Assembly: GCA_023436775.1 (NCBI GenBank)
Contig: JAEZHW010000057.1
Coordinates: 1-64,000, forward strand
Reading direction: 5' to 3'
Length of the DNA stretch: 64,000 nt
DNA from: Actinomycetes bacterium
GTDB taxonomy: Bacteria > Actinomycetota > Actinomycetes > Actinomycetales > Microbacteriaceae
Below are positions 8,436 to 16,693 of this stretch, piece by piece (the first letter of the stretch is position 1; each line of letters starts with the position of its first letter). Both the position numbers and the translations under genes were made by a program. The notes under the pieces are model-generated. The model had not been told where the DNA came from and made no database searches. It saw nothing but the letters and a program-made list of their open reading frames with translations.

Positions 8436-8540
8436 TCACCACCCCGACGCGACCAGCCCCACGTAGATGGCGCAGGAGATCGCTGCCATGGCAACCAACT
8501 TGGCGACGGCAATGAGGATGCGGCGGGTGATCGGGTTCAC
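8436..8540 (-). CDS. 34-residue putative membrane protein coupled to the upstream esterase
   Basis: A reading frame from GTG (8540) to TGA (8436) encodes MNPITRRIL ... VASGW, 34 residues, with basic N-terminus and one hydrophobic segment of about 20 residues. AAGGAG lies five bases upstream of the GTG, inside the last codons of the esterase gene, and the start overlaps the esterase stop as GTGA, a strong sign of translational coupling. I do not recognise a family. The hydrophobic helix and coupling suggest a small membrane partner of the esterase, but this is inference. Confidence 0.6.
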   Translation of the reverse strand: MNPITRRILIAVAKLVAMAAISCAIYVGLVASGW

Positions 8541-9532
8541 AGCTGCTCCTTAAGGAACTCCAGCGTTCTGGTGAGCGTCTCTTGGGACTCGGGCAGGCGG
8601 TAGTCGAATTGGTACGAGTGGCCGAGGCCTCGGTCCTGCCAGAAGACGGTCTCGACCTGCACGCCCTGGCGCTTGGCCACCTCGGCCAGGCGCTTCGACT
8701 CGGGCGCGAAGGGATCGGCATCGCCGACGGCGAGCAGGATGGGCGGGTACGAGGCGCTCAGGTGCTCGGTCAGTGACAACTCGTGCAACCGGTCGAACCG
8801 TTCCCAGTCCCGCTGCCCGGTGTACGACCACAGGTAGGTTCGCAGCGCCGGGAAGCCGGTGCTGGCCACCGTGCTCATGTCGAAGAACCCGCAGTACAGC
8901 AGCACAGCCTGCACCGCAGTCGTCGACAGGGCCGGCGTGATCCCCATGGCATAGCCGAAACCAGGGATCGACTGGACCGCAGCGAGCTGGCTGGCGATCT
9001 GCGCACCCGCCGAGTCGCCGCCGATGATCACCTTGCGCGGATCGCCACCGAAGTCGCGGACGAAGTCTCGCAGCCAGCCGAGCGCAGCATTGCCCTGGAC
9101 GACCGGGGTCGGGTACGTGTGCTCCGGGGCCAGGGAGTAGTCGAGGGCGGCGACCACGTAGCCTCGGGCAGCCATCACCGCACTGAAACCAGCCACCGAG
9201 TCGGCGTCGCCCGCGACGAATCCGCCACCATGCACCCAGAGGATGACGGGACGCAGGTGCTTGCTCTCCTTCACCGGTCGCCACAGGTTGACCGCGGTGT
9301 CCGGGGCACCGTCGACAGCGATGTCGACGCGATCGACCTGGACGTCGGGGCGTTCGTAGGGGGACCACTTGCCGGTGGACACCTCGCGTTCATTGTTGAA
9401 AATGAAGCGCACGACCGAGGCTCCGGGTTCCACCGAGAGGTGATACAACGCCACCGGGGCGCCGACAACCAGGAGCGCGGACAGCAGCCACCGCAGCACA
9501 CGGCTGCGGGCGGGAACTGCTGAGAAGGCCAT
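8537..9532 (-). CDS. alpha/beta hydrolase, hormone-sensitive-lipase type esterase, membrane-anchored
   Basis: 331 residues. An N-terminal hydrophobic segment (about residues 13-33) should anchor or export the protein. The HSL-family oxyanion motif HGGGF, nucleophile elbow GDSAG, acid residue in VGDADPF and histidine in GLGHSYQF complete the catalytic set. The natural substrate is unknown; relatives hydrolyse short acyl esters. The start at 9532 has no clear ribosome site, so a nearby start is possible. The 34-residue gene follows with a four-base overlap. Confidence 0.9.
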   Translation of the reverse strand: MAFSAVPARSRVLRWLLSALLVVGAPVALYHLSVEPGASVVRFIFNNEREVSTGKWSPYERPDVQVDRVDIAVDGAPDTAVNLWRPVKESKHLRPVILWVHGGGFVAGDADSVAGFSAVMAARGYVVAALDYSLAPEHTYPTPVVQGNAALGWLRDFVRDFGGDPRKVIIGGDSAGAQIASQLAAVQSIPGFGYAMGITPALSTTAVQAVLLYCGFFDMSTVASTGFPALRTYLWSYTGQRDWERFDRLHELSLTEHLSASYPPILLAVGDADPFAPESKRLAEVAKRQGVQVETVFWQDRGLGHSYQFDYRLPESQETLTRTLEFLKEQL

Positions 9533-9622
9533 AGCCCAGGCTAATCACACCTGAGCAGATTTCGTTACCTTTTTGTGATAATTCGACCAAGTCGGCCGGA
9601 TTTTGCCCGACCGAACGAGTGG

Positions 9623-9802
9623 TTAGCGCTGGTCGGCAGACTCCTGCGCGGCACGCTCCGCGCGGACCTGCTGCTCAATCTTCAGGTACTCCTCGCGCTC
9701 GCGACGGTCCGCCCGGAGGATGCTCCAGATGATGTACCAAAACGCTGCACCCAGGATGATGGTCGGGGTCAGCGACCAGACGGCGTTCCAGAAGTAATCC
9801 AC
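9623..9802 (-). CDS. small conserved actinobacterial membrane protein
   Basis: About 59 residues from GTG at 9802 (VDYFWNAVWSLTPTIILG): one transmembrane segment, then a charged tail rich in Arg/Glu (LRADRREREEYLKIE) that looks helical. I recall similar short membrane proteins with an RADRxER tail in actinobacteria; function unknown. The start is uncertain: GGAGG is only one base from the GTG, and an in-frame ATG at 9856 would add 18 residues. It is divergent from the HAD phosphatase gene. Confidence 0.6.
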   Translation of the reverse strand: MDYFWNAVWSLTPTIILGAAFWYIIWSILRADRREREEYLKIEQQVRAERAAQESADQR

Positions 9803-9926
9803 GCCTCCAACTGTACTGCCGCGGGGCTGAACCGACGCCGTGAGCGAGCCCCGCATAGACTGATCGCGATACCGAGTTAGGGGGGTTCTCGCAGTCATCG
9901 CTGTTCACCCTCAAGGAGTCCCCGCC

Positions 9927-10610
9927 GTGCCCAACGCCACTGTGCCCGCTGCCGTGACGCTCACCGTCTCTGAGGTGCTGTTCGACCTGGACGGCACGCT
10001 GATCGACTCGATCGCGGACGTGGAACGCGCCTGGGGGCAGTGGGCCGAAGAGTTCCAAGTGGAACGCCTGGATCACCACAACTTCCACGGCCGCACCGCG
10101 CGCGCGATCATCGAGTCGCTGCTGCCAGCCGACCAGGTGCAGGCGGCCTTCGACCGCCTCGAAGACCTCGAGGCGAACCCGGCAGACGGCGTCGTGCTCC
10201 TGCCTGGCAGCGTCGCCCTCACCAGCGCGCTCCCGGCCGATCGCTGGGCGATTGTCACCAGCGGCACCGAGCGGGTCGCCTCCGCCCGCCTCGCTGCGGC
10301 AGGGCTCCAGCGCCCGGCCCATATGGTGACCGCGAACCAGGTCACCCGCAGTAAGCCGGACCCGGAACCGTACCGGCTCGGCTCGCGGCGTGCCGCCAAC
10401 GCCCCGGCAGGGCTCGTGTTTGAGGACGCGGTTGCCGGCCTACGCTCGGGTCGAGCTGCCGGGAACATCACGGTCGCGATCGCGGGGACGAGCCCAGCGG
10501 ACCAGTTGCGGCCCGAGGCGGACTACGTCATCGCCTCGCTGGCGGATGTTCGCTACCTGGGTGAGACGCCAGAGGGTCTGCTGCAGCTGGAGCTGCGGAA
10601 CCTGCTCTAA
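9927..10610 (+). CDS. HAD superfamily sugar-phosphatase-like hydrolase
   Basis: 227 residues with all four HAD motifs: FDLDGTLID (nucleophile Asp near residue 20), VTSGT, the lysine in RSKPDPEPY, and FEDAVAGL. Cap region and length fit the beta-phosphoglucomutase/DOG-type sugar phosphatase subgroup. The GTG start at 9927 has AAGGAG eight bases upstream. It probably dephosphorylates small sugar phosphates in the cytoplasm; specificity cannot be told. It is a single gene between two small membrane protein genes. Confidence 0.88.
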   Translation: MPNATVPAAVTLTVSEVLFDLDGTLIDSIADVERAWGQWAEEFQVERLDHHNFHGRTARAIIESLLPADQVQAAFDRLEDLEANPADGVVLLPGSVALTSALPADRWAIVTSGTERVASARLAAAGLQRPAHMVTANQVTRSKPDPEPYRLGSRRAANAPAGLVFEDAVAGLRSGRAAGNITVAIAGTSPADQLRPEADYVIASLADVRYLGETPEGLLQLELRNLL

Positions 10611-10650
10611 GCCTGCGCGGAGCGGATTCGCAGTCACCCGGCGAACGAGC

Positions 10651-10899
10651 CTAGGCCGGACCGACGCCATACAGCCCGAAGACCACTGCAAGGACACCGA
10701 GCACCAGCATCACCAGCGCCGGCAGCACCACTCGGGTGAAGCGCGAGCCGCCGCTGCGCAGGCGCTCAGCAGCCTCCTCGCCCCGCACCTTCGCCACCTG
10801 GTCCAGGGACCAGCGGTCGTACTGCTTCCAAAACATCAGCAGCACCACGCCGAGGACGAAGCAGGCGATTCCGACGCTGACCGTGACCCAGTTGATCAT
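10651..10899 (-). CDS. small two-helix membrane protein downstream of lysS
   Basis: 82 residues with two hydrophobic segments (about residues 5-24 and 58-79) separated by a charged stretch (WSLDQVAKVRGEEAAERLRS). Its ATG shares one base with the TAA of lysS (TAATG), so it is coupled to it. I do not recognise a named family. It ends the long minus-strand chain that starts at ftsH. Confidence 0.75.
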   Translation of the reverse strand: MINWVTVSVGIACFVLGVVLLMFWKQYDRWSLDQVAKVRGEEAAERLRSGGSRFTRVVLPALVMLVLGVLAVVFGLYGVGPA

Positions 10900-12413
10900 T
10901 ACTTGACCAGCGGGAACAGAATGGTCTCACGGATGCCGAGGCCGGTGAGGGCCATCAGCAGCCGGTCGATGCCCATACCCATGCCACCCGACGGCGGCAT
11001 GCCGTACTCGAGCGCCTTCAGGAACTCCTCGTCCAGCACCATCGCCTCGTCGTCACCGCGGGCGGCCTGACGAGCCTGCTCCACGAAGCGCTCCCGCTGA
11101 ATGACCGGATCCACCAACTCGGAGTACGCAGTAGCCAGTTCGAAGCCCCGCACGTACAGGTCCCACTTCTCGACCACGCCCGGCTTGGAGCGGTGGTCGC
11201 GAGTCAGCGGGCTGGTCTCCACCGGGAAGTCCATCACGAAGGTCGGGCGCACCAGGCTGCCCTTGACGAAGTGCTCCCAGAGTTCCTCAACCAACTTGCC
11301 GTGGGTCGGCAGCTTGACCTGCACCGCTTCGCGCTCGGCGATGGCCAGCAGGTCTTCGACTGAGGTCTCCGGCGTGATCTGGACACCCGCGGCCTCGCTC
11401 AGCGATTCGTACATGCTGATGCGATCCCAGTTGCCACCGAGGTCGTACTCGGTGCCGTCCGCCCAGGTCACCACGTGCGAGCCAGCGATCGCCATCGCGG
11501 CGTCCTGCACCAGCTCCTGCGTGAGGTCAGCCATGTCGTTGTAGTCGGCGTAGGCCTGGTAGGCCTCGAGCATCGCGAACTCGGGCGAGTGGGTCGAGTC
11601 GGCGCCCTCATTGCGGAAGTTGCGGTTGATCTCGAAGACGCGCTCAAGGCCACCGACAACGGCGCGCTTCAGGTAGAGCTCCGGCGCGATGCGCAGGAAC
11701 AGCTCGGTGTCGAAGGCGTTCGAGTGCGTGACGAAGGGTCGAGCCGCGGCCCCGCCGTGCAGCGTCTGCAGCATCGGGGTTTCCACCTCAAGGAAGCCGT
11801 GCTTGCTGAAGGTGGAACGCAGCGAGGCGTTCACCTTGGCGCGGGCGACGGCGGTGGACCGAGCCTGCTCGCGCACGATCAGGTCCAGGTAGCGGTGCCG
11901 CACGCGGAACTCTTCTCCGAGTTCGGAGTGCAGATTCGGCAGCGGGCGCAGCGTCTTGGCCGCCAGCTGCCACTGGTTGGCCATGATGCTCAGCTCACCG
12001 CGACGCGAGGCGATGACCTCGCCGGACACAAACAGGTGGTCGCCGAGGTCGACCATGTCCTTGAACTTCTCGAGCGCTTCCTCACCCACCTCAGCCAGGC
12101 TCAGCATCGCCTGGATGCGGCTGCCGTCACCGGCCTGGAGGGCGGCGAAGCACAGCTTGCCGGTGTTGCGCAGGTGCACGATGCGGCCGGCCACGCCGAC
12201 CTGCTGACCACTGACCTCGTCGGCCTGCAGGTGTCCCCAGTCGGCACGGACCTGGGCAATGGTGTGTGTGATCGGCAGCGTGACCGGGTAGGCCTGCTCA
12301 CCGTCGGCGAGGAGCTTGGCGCGCTTGGCCAGGCGGACCTGCTGCTGCTCGGCGAGATCACTCGCGCTCAGTTCGTCGTCGGTGTGCTCGGCGGCCTGCG
12401 GCTCGGCGGTCAT
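10899..12413 (-). CDS. lysS: lysyl-tRNA synthetase, class II
   Basis: 504 residues, the usual length. It has an N-terminal OB-fold anticodon-binding domain (about 60-165) and the class II catalytic core with motif 1-type [10 protein letters not shown], motif 2 region [20 protein letters not shown] and motif 3 [15 protein letters not shown]. It charges tRNA-Lys in the cytoplasm. It lies 38 bases after panC. The first 25 residues are an acidic Ala/Glu-rich extension of the kind common in actinobacteria. Confidence 0.97.
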   Translation of the reverse strand: MTAEPQAAEHTDDELSASDLAEQQQVRLAKRAKLLADGEQAYPVTLPITHTIAQVRADWGHLQADEVSGQQVGVAGRIVHLRNTGKLCFAALQAGDGSRIQAMLSLAEVGEEALEKFKDMVDLGDHLFVSGEVIASRRGELSIMANQWQLAAKTLRPLPNLHSELGEEFRVRHRYLDLIVREQARSTAVARAKVNASLRSTFSKHGFLEVETPMLQTLHGGAAARPFVTHSNAFDTELFLRIAPELYLKRAVVGGLERVFEINRNFRNEGADSTHSPEFAMLEAYQAYADYNDMADLTQELVQDAAMAIAGSHVVTWADGTEYDLGGNWDRISMYESLSEAAGVQITPETSVEDLLAIAEREAVQVKLPTHGKLVEELWEHFVKGSLVRPTFVMDFPVETSPLTRDHRSKPGVVEKWDLYVRGFELATAYSELVDPVIQRERFVEQARQAARGDDEAMVLDEEFLKALEYGMPPSGGMGMGIDRLLMALTGLGIRETILFPLVK

Positions 12414-12451
12414 GGATGGCTCCCTCGTAGCTGCAGCACTCGGTGGTGTGC

Positions 12452-13321
12452 TCAGCGGTGGCTTTCGGCAACGCGCACCGACATGTTGTCGATCAGACGC
12501 GTCGTCCCCAACTTCGCGGCGACGATAGCGAGCGCGTCACCGCTGTAGTCATCGGGCACCGGCTCGAAGGTATCGGGGTGCACAATGCTCAGATAGTCCA
12601 GTGTAATGAGGGGCTCGCCGGCAAGCACCTTGAGGGCTGCGTCCCGGGCTGGCGCGACGCCATCGGGACCGGCCTCGACCGCGGCGATCAGCGCCCGCGA
12701 CAGGGTCACTGCGGCGAGGCGCTCATCGTCGCCGAGGTAGCGGTTGCGACTGGAGCGGGCCAGGCCATCCGCCTCACGCACCGTCTCGTGGCCGACGATC
12801 TCGACCGGAATCGACAGGTCGCGCACCATCTGACGGATCAGCGTCAACTGCTGTGCGTCCTTGCGCCCGAAGACGGCAACGTCCGGCTGGACCAAGTTGA
12901 ATAGCTTGGCGACGACGGTGAGCACGCCGTCGAAATGGCCGGGGCGAGTCGCGCCCTCAAAGAGGCGAGCCGCGGGCCCTGCCACCACGCGGGTCGCCAA
13001 GTCGCCGTCCGGGTACATTTCCGCGGGGCTCGGCGCAAACACGATCGAGACGCCCTCGGGCGTCAGCAACGCCACGTCCGCATCCAGCGTGCGCGGATAG
13101 CGGTCCAGGTCCTCGCTGGGGCCGAACTGCAGCGGGTTGACGAAGATCGAGACGACCACGGTCTGCGCGATCGTGGCCGCGTGCCGCACCAGGGCGATGT
13201 GGCCGTCGTGCAGCGCACCCATGGTGGGGACGAAGGCGACGCGGCCCGAGGCCCGCAACGGGGCAAGCGCCTCGCGCAGTTCGGCGATGCTGTGGATGAC
13301 CCGAATGGGCTGACTCCTCAT
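12452..13321 (-). CDS. panC: pantoate-beta-alanine ligase
   Basis: 289 residues. Signatures: [10 protein letters not shown] (nucleotidyl-transferase HIGH-like motif), [26 protein letters not shown] and SSRNRYL (KMSKS-like). It makes pantothenate from pantoate, beta-alanine and ATP for CoA synthesis. AGGAG lies six bases before the ATG. It follows the DUF2520 gene by three bases. panB and panD are not in the window. Confidence 0.97.
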   Translation of the reverse strand: MRSQPIRVIHSIAELREALAPLRASGRVAFVPTMGALHDGHIALVRHAATIAQTVVVSIFVNPLQFGPSEDLDRYPRTLDADVALLTPEGVSIVFAPSPAEMYPDGDLATRVVAGPAARLFEGATRPGHFDGVLTVVAKLFNLVQPDVAVFGRKDAQQLTLIRQMVRDLSIPVEIVGHETVREADGLARSSRNRYLGDDERLAAVTLSRALIAAVEAGPDGVAPARDAALKVLAGEPLITLDYLSIVHPDTFEPVPDDYSGDALAIVAAKLGTTRLIDNMSVRVAESHR

Positions 13322-13324
13322 GAC

Positions 13325-14047
13325 TTACTCCTGCGGCTGGTCTGCACCGCTGGGATCGAGCCTACTCCCGCTGGCTTCCGCCAGTGTGGCCTCCACGGCC
13401 GAGCGAATCACCGGCCCGAGCAGGCGGCCAGGCTCGGACAGTCCGATCCCCTCGAGCAGGTCCACCGCCTGCCGCACCACCGCGGCCGAGAACTGGGTGG
13501 CAGTATCGATCGCTTCGGCGTAGGCGGGGCGGTCCTCCTCGCGGACAATCACCGGTTCCGCCCCGAGTTCCAGCACCAGTGCTTGCGCGATGGGCAGCAC
13601 CGCGGTCGGCGCCGTCACCGCGCAGCGGGCGTCACGCAACTTGTGCAGGTCCATACTGGTGCCGGTGAACTGCAGGGCCGGATGCAGGGCGAGCGGAATC
13701 GCGCCCGCCATCGCAGCGGGCCGCAGCACCGAGACGCCGTATTCGGCATTCGTGTGCAGCACGATCTGTCCCATCCGCCAGGCCTCGGTCGCCGCCAGTC
13801 CGCTGACGAGGCCCGGCAACTGATCGCCGGGCACGGCCAACACGATCAAGTCAGCGGCTGCGACCACCTCAGGCACACTCATCACCGGCACACCGGGGAG
13901 CAGTGCGTCGGCACGCTCAATGGCCTCGTCCGAGACCGCATTGATCGCGACGACGTGGTGACCAGCGCCAGCCAGGCCAGCGCCGATCACGGGCCCGACG
14001 CGGCCCGCACCGATAATGCCGACGGTGAGCCGGCCTTGCGTCGTCAC
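13325..14047 (-). CDS. Rossmann-like/DUF2520 oxidoreductase-like protein
   Basis: 240 residues starting at GTG 14047, which overlaps the stop of the PH-domain gene (GTGA). An N-terminal NAD(P)-binding fold (VGIIGAGRVGPVIGAGLAGAGH) is followed by an alpha-helical DUF2520 domain. This family is regularly found next to panC in actinobacteria and has been suspected of a role related to pantoate formation (2-dehydropantoate reduction), but I know of no proof. The in-frame extension upstream of 14047 is the reverse reading of the neighbouring gene. Confidence 0.88.
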   Translation of the reverse strand: MTTQGRLTVGIIGAGRVGPVIGAGLAGAGHHVVAINAVSDEAIERADALLPGVPVMSVPEVVAAADLIVLAVPGDQLPGLVSGLAATEAWRMGQIVLHTNAEYGVSVLRPAAMAGAIPLALHPALQFTGTSMDLHKLRDARCAVTAPTAVLPIAQALVLELGAEPVIVREEDRPAYAEAIDTATQFSAAVVRQAVDLLEGIGLSEPGRLLGPVIRSAVEATLAEASGSRLDPSGADQPQE

Positions 14048-15639
14048 GAGCGCTGCTCCTGCCAACGATGGCTGCGGTCGATCGCAATACCGTGGATGCT
14101 CGCGGCGCGCAGTTGCAGCAGCATCTGCTCGGCATCCTGCGCGTCGAGCGCCCGCATCCGCGGCACGATGGGACCCGGGACAATGTGCACCGCCAAGTGA
14201 GCCCCATGCTGACGACGCAGCACCGGCCCGTCCTTCAGCCCAACCGACTGGATGCGAGCCAGCGGCACCAGGGTGAGCCGACGACGCAGTGCACCCGAAC
14301 GGATCCACACGGCCGTCCGGTCGACCCGGATTCCGGAACGGTGCAAGCCGAACCAGCGCCGGATCCGCATCCGCTTCGGCGAGGCGACATAGCCCCCGCC
14401 GCCCTCGCCGAGCAAGCCGTCCAACAGCGCCGCATCCGCCCCCGCCAATTCCGGCAGGAGCAGCTGCACCATCCGGATGGCGTCCTCACGGCTGCCCACG
14501 GGCAATACGGGCGGCAGGGAGACCTGCGACTGGCCACCGCTCGATCGCTGCAACTGGTTCGCCCGGGTGATCTCCACCGACCACCAGCCGAAGCGACGCC
14601 ACAGCAACGGCTGCTGCACCCGGATCGCATGCGCACGACCCGGTGGCAGTGTCTCGCTACGGCGCGTCAACAGGCCCGAACTCAGCCGCAGCGCCTGACC
14701 GCTGGTCACGACGTGATAGTTCGCTTGCGACAGGATGCGGCTACCGACGAAACCGACGGCAGCGATCAGGGCTGGGACGAAGGTCAACGGCAACCAGCCG
14801 CGCACGTTCTCGAGCACCAGGATCAGGTACAGCAAGAACGAGATGCCGACCACCATCAGAATCAGGAATGGCAGGTTCAGCAGGGCGGCCGCCACGATGC
14901 GCCCGTTCGGCACGCGCAGCAGGCTCGGCTCGGCAGCCCGGTCAAGGCCGTGTTCGAGATCCAGCGCGATCTTTGCCTCGGACAGGTCTTCGGGGTCGTC
15001 GCCGGCGCCGGCCCCACTGGCACGCTGCAGGACTTCCATCCGCAGTGCCTCAGCCTGAGCGAGGGGCAGATACGCCAGTTCCAGCGCAGCCTGGCCAGCG
15101 CCAACGAACTTGACGCGTCCCAGGCCAAACAGACGCGCGATCGTCGGCCGGACCACGTCGATGGATTGGATCCGGTCAAGTCGCGCCTGACGGTGTTGCC
15201 GGAAGATGATGCCGCTGCGCTCCTCAACCAGGTCGGCAGTGACCCGATAGGTACGCATCCGCCAGCTCAGGTAAAAGGCGACGATGATGAGCACCAGCAC
15301 GGCAATGCCGACGGTGAGCAACACGGCGGCACCGAAGTTCAACAGGTACGAGATCAAGTCGTCCTCGAACTCGCCCTCGGCGCCAGGAACGAACAGCGCG
15401 ATCAGGCGGTCACGCAGGTTCGCGGCGAGGGCACCGATGAGCGCCAGGATGAACACACCACCGCGCAGCAGCGGCGTGGCCCGGTGGACGTGTCGCCAGC
15501 CATCCGAAACTTCCGTCAGTGGCGGTGCGACCGGCGGCTCAGCCGGTGGTGCAATGGGCAACTCGGCAGCAGGTGCCACTGGGGGCGCCACCGGCGGCTC
15601 GGCGGGCGGCGTCGGCGGCGAAGCGGTGCTCTCGCTCAT
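14044..15639 (-). CDS. YdbT-like membrane protein with repeated bacterial PH (DUF304) domains
   Basis: 531 residues. The N-terminal 40 residues are a low-complexity Pro/Ala/Glu repeat (PPAEPPVAPP units) exposed to the cytoplasm. Two transmembrane pairs (about 58-78 with 100-130, and about 250-300) alternate with three PH-like segments recognisable by RLDRIQSIDVVRP, RAHAIRVQQPLLWRR and LARIQSVGLKDGPV. Function unknown; PH domains of this type are thought to be scaffolds. Its ATG overlaps the stop of the preceding small PH protein (ATGA). Confidence 0.85.
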   Translation of the reverse strand: MSESTASPPTPPAEPPVAPPVAPAAELPIAPPAEPPVAPPLTEVSDGWRHVHRATPLLRGGVFILALIGALAANLRDRLIALFVPGAEGEFEDDLISYLLNFGAAVLLTVGIAVLVLIIVAFYLSWRMRTYRVTADLVEERSGIIFRQHRQARLDRIQSIDVVRPTIARLFGLGRVKFVGAGQAALELAYLPLAQAEALRMEVLQRASGAGAGDDPEDLSEAKIALDLEHGLDRAAEPSLLRVPNGRIVAAALLNLPFLILMVVGISFLLYLILVLENVRGWLPLTFVPALIAAVGFVGSRILSQANYHVVTSGQALRLSSGLLTRRSETLPPGRAHAIRVQQPLLWRRFGWWSVEITRANQLQRSSGGQSQVSLPPVLPVGSREDAIRMVQLLLPELAGADAALLDGLLGEGGGGYVASPKRMRIRRWFGLHRSGIRVDRTAVWIRSGALRRRLTLVPLARIQSVGLKDGPVLRRQHGAHLAVHIVPGPIVPRMRALDAQDAEQMLLQLRAASIHGIAIDRSHRWQEQRS

Positions 15640-16178
15640 AGACCAGCCCGTCGCTGCTCGGCCAGCGCGACCAGTTCGTCACGCAGCGACTCCGCCTCCG
15701 CGAGCGGCAGACCCGGAATCTCAACGTCATTGGCGACCGCGGCGGTGAGGAACTTCAGCGAGGCGAGGCCGAGCCCGCGCGCGATCGGACCCTGACGGAC
15801 GTCGATCAGTTGCATACGGCCGTAGGGCACCGCCACCTCGCGGCGGAACAGTCGCCCCTTGCGGAACAGCAGTTCGTCGGGGCGCAGTTGGAACCCGATT
15901 GCGCGCACCCGGCGAGGGATGAACGGCATGTTGAGCACCGCGATGCCAGCGGCCACGTACAGCGCGATCGCTTGATACACGCCGTGCCAGAGCAGGAGCC
16001 AGAGTGTGGCGAAGACCGCGAAGAGGACCGCAACGATGAGCCAGGACCCGAGCTGCACCCAGACATACTTCGGCGATACCGGTCGCCACGAGGCATCCGG
16101 CAGGTCAACGACGAATGCAGGGTCGGTCGAGTCCGCGCCTGCTGCGCCCGGGGTGGTCTCTGCCGAATCCGTCGTCAT
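15636..16178 (-). CDS. single PH-domain (DUF304) membrane protein
   Basis: 180 residues from ATG 16178. Two transmembrane helices at about residues 45-95 are followed by one bacterial PH domain with the conserved GRMQLIDVRQGPIARGLGLASL segment. It is the small partner of the larger YdbT-like protein next door; the two occur as a pair in Bacillus (YdbS/YdbT) and actinobacteria. Overlaps both neighbours by four bases (ATGA). Confidence 0.88.
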   Translation of the reverse strand: MTTDSAETTPGAAGADSTDPAFVVDLPDASWRPVSPKYVWVQLGSWLIVAVLFAVFATLWLLLWHGVYQAIALYVAAGIAVLNMPFIPRRVRAIGFQLRPDELLFRKGRLFRREVAVPYGRMQLIDVRQGPIARGLGLASLKFLTAAVANDVEIPGLPLAEAESLRDELVALAEQRRAGL

Positions 16179-16693
16179 TCCTGTCTCCTTCGAGCATCGC
16201 GGGCCGCAGCCGTCGGGGTTGATCCGGTCGGGGTGGCGCCCTCGGCACCAGCGTCGGCGCCAGGCGGCGGCAAGGTGCAGCACGCCTCAGCGATGAGGCC
16301 TCCGACCAAGAGTATTGCGGCACCAGCCGCACAGACCAACAAATGCAGCACCAGCTCGCCTGGAATGATCGGCCGCAGGAGCAACTGCAGCGTGAGGCCC
16401 AGTGCAACCCCCAGGAACAGTGCGCCGGCCGCGCTACACGCTTTTGCGAGGCCGGCCACGCGAACCGCATAGAACGGGTCGATCGTGACCGAGACGCTCG
16501 CACGCACGCCGCGTCGAATCGGCCAGGCCAGGGTCACGGCCAATACTGCCGGCGCTGCCAGCACGGCAGCAAGGCCGGGACCGGGCGCAAAGGCGGGTTG
16601 CCCCTGGGCCAGCAGTCCAAGCTGCACCAACCAGCCCACCCCGAAGCCTCCGGCGATCGTGAGCAGGATCATGGTCGGCGAGGTGCGGCGCAT
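16175..16693 (-). CDS. DUF3180 family membrane protein
   Basis: 172 residues with four hydrophobic segments and an arginine-rich cytoplasmic loop (AWPIRRGVRASV), then a disordered Ala/Pro/Arg tail. Membership of DUF3180 is inferred from the layout and from its fixed place between folK and the PH proteins in actinobacteria. Function unknown. Its ATG overlaps the TAA of the folate gene by one base (TAATG). Confidence 0.85.
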   Translation of the reverse strand: MRRTSPTMILLTIAGGFGVGWLVQLGLLAQGQPAFAPGPGLAAVLAAPAVLAVTLAWPIRRGVRASVSVTIDPFYAVRVAGLAKACSAAGALFLGVALGLTLQLLLRPIIPGELVLHLLVCAAGAAILLVGGLIAEACCTLPPPGADAGAEGATPTGSTPTAAARDARRRQE

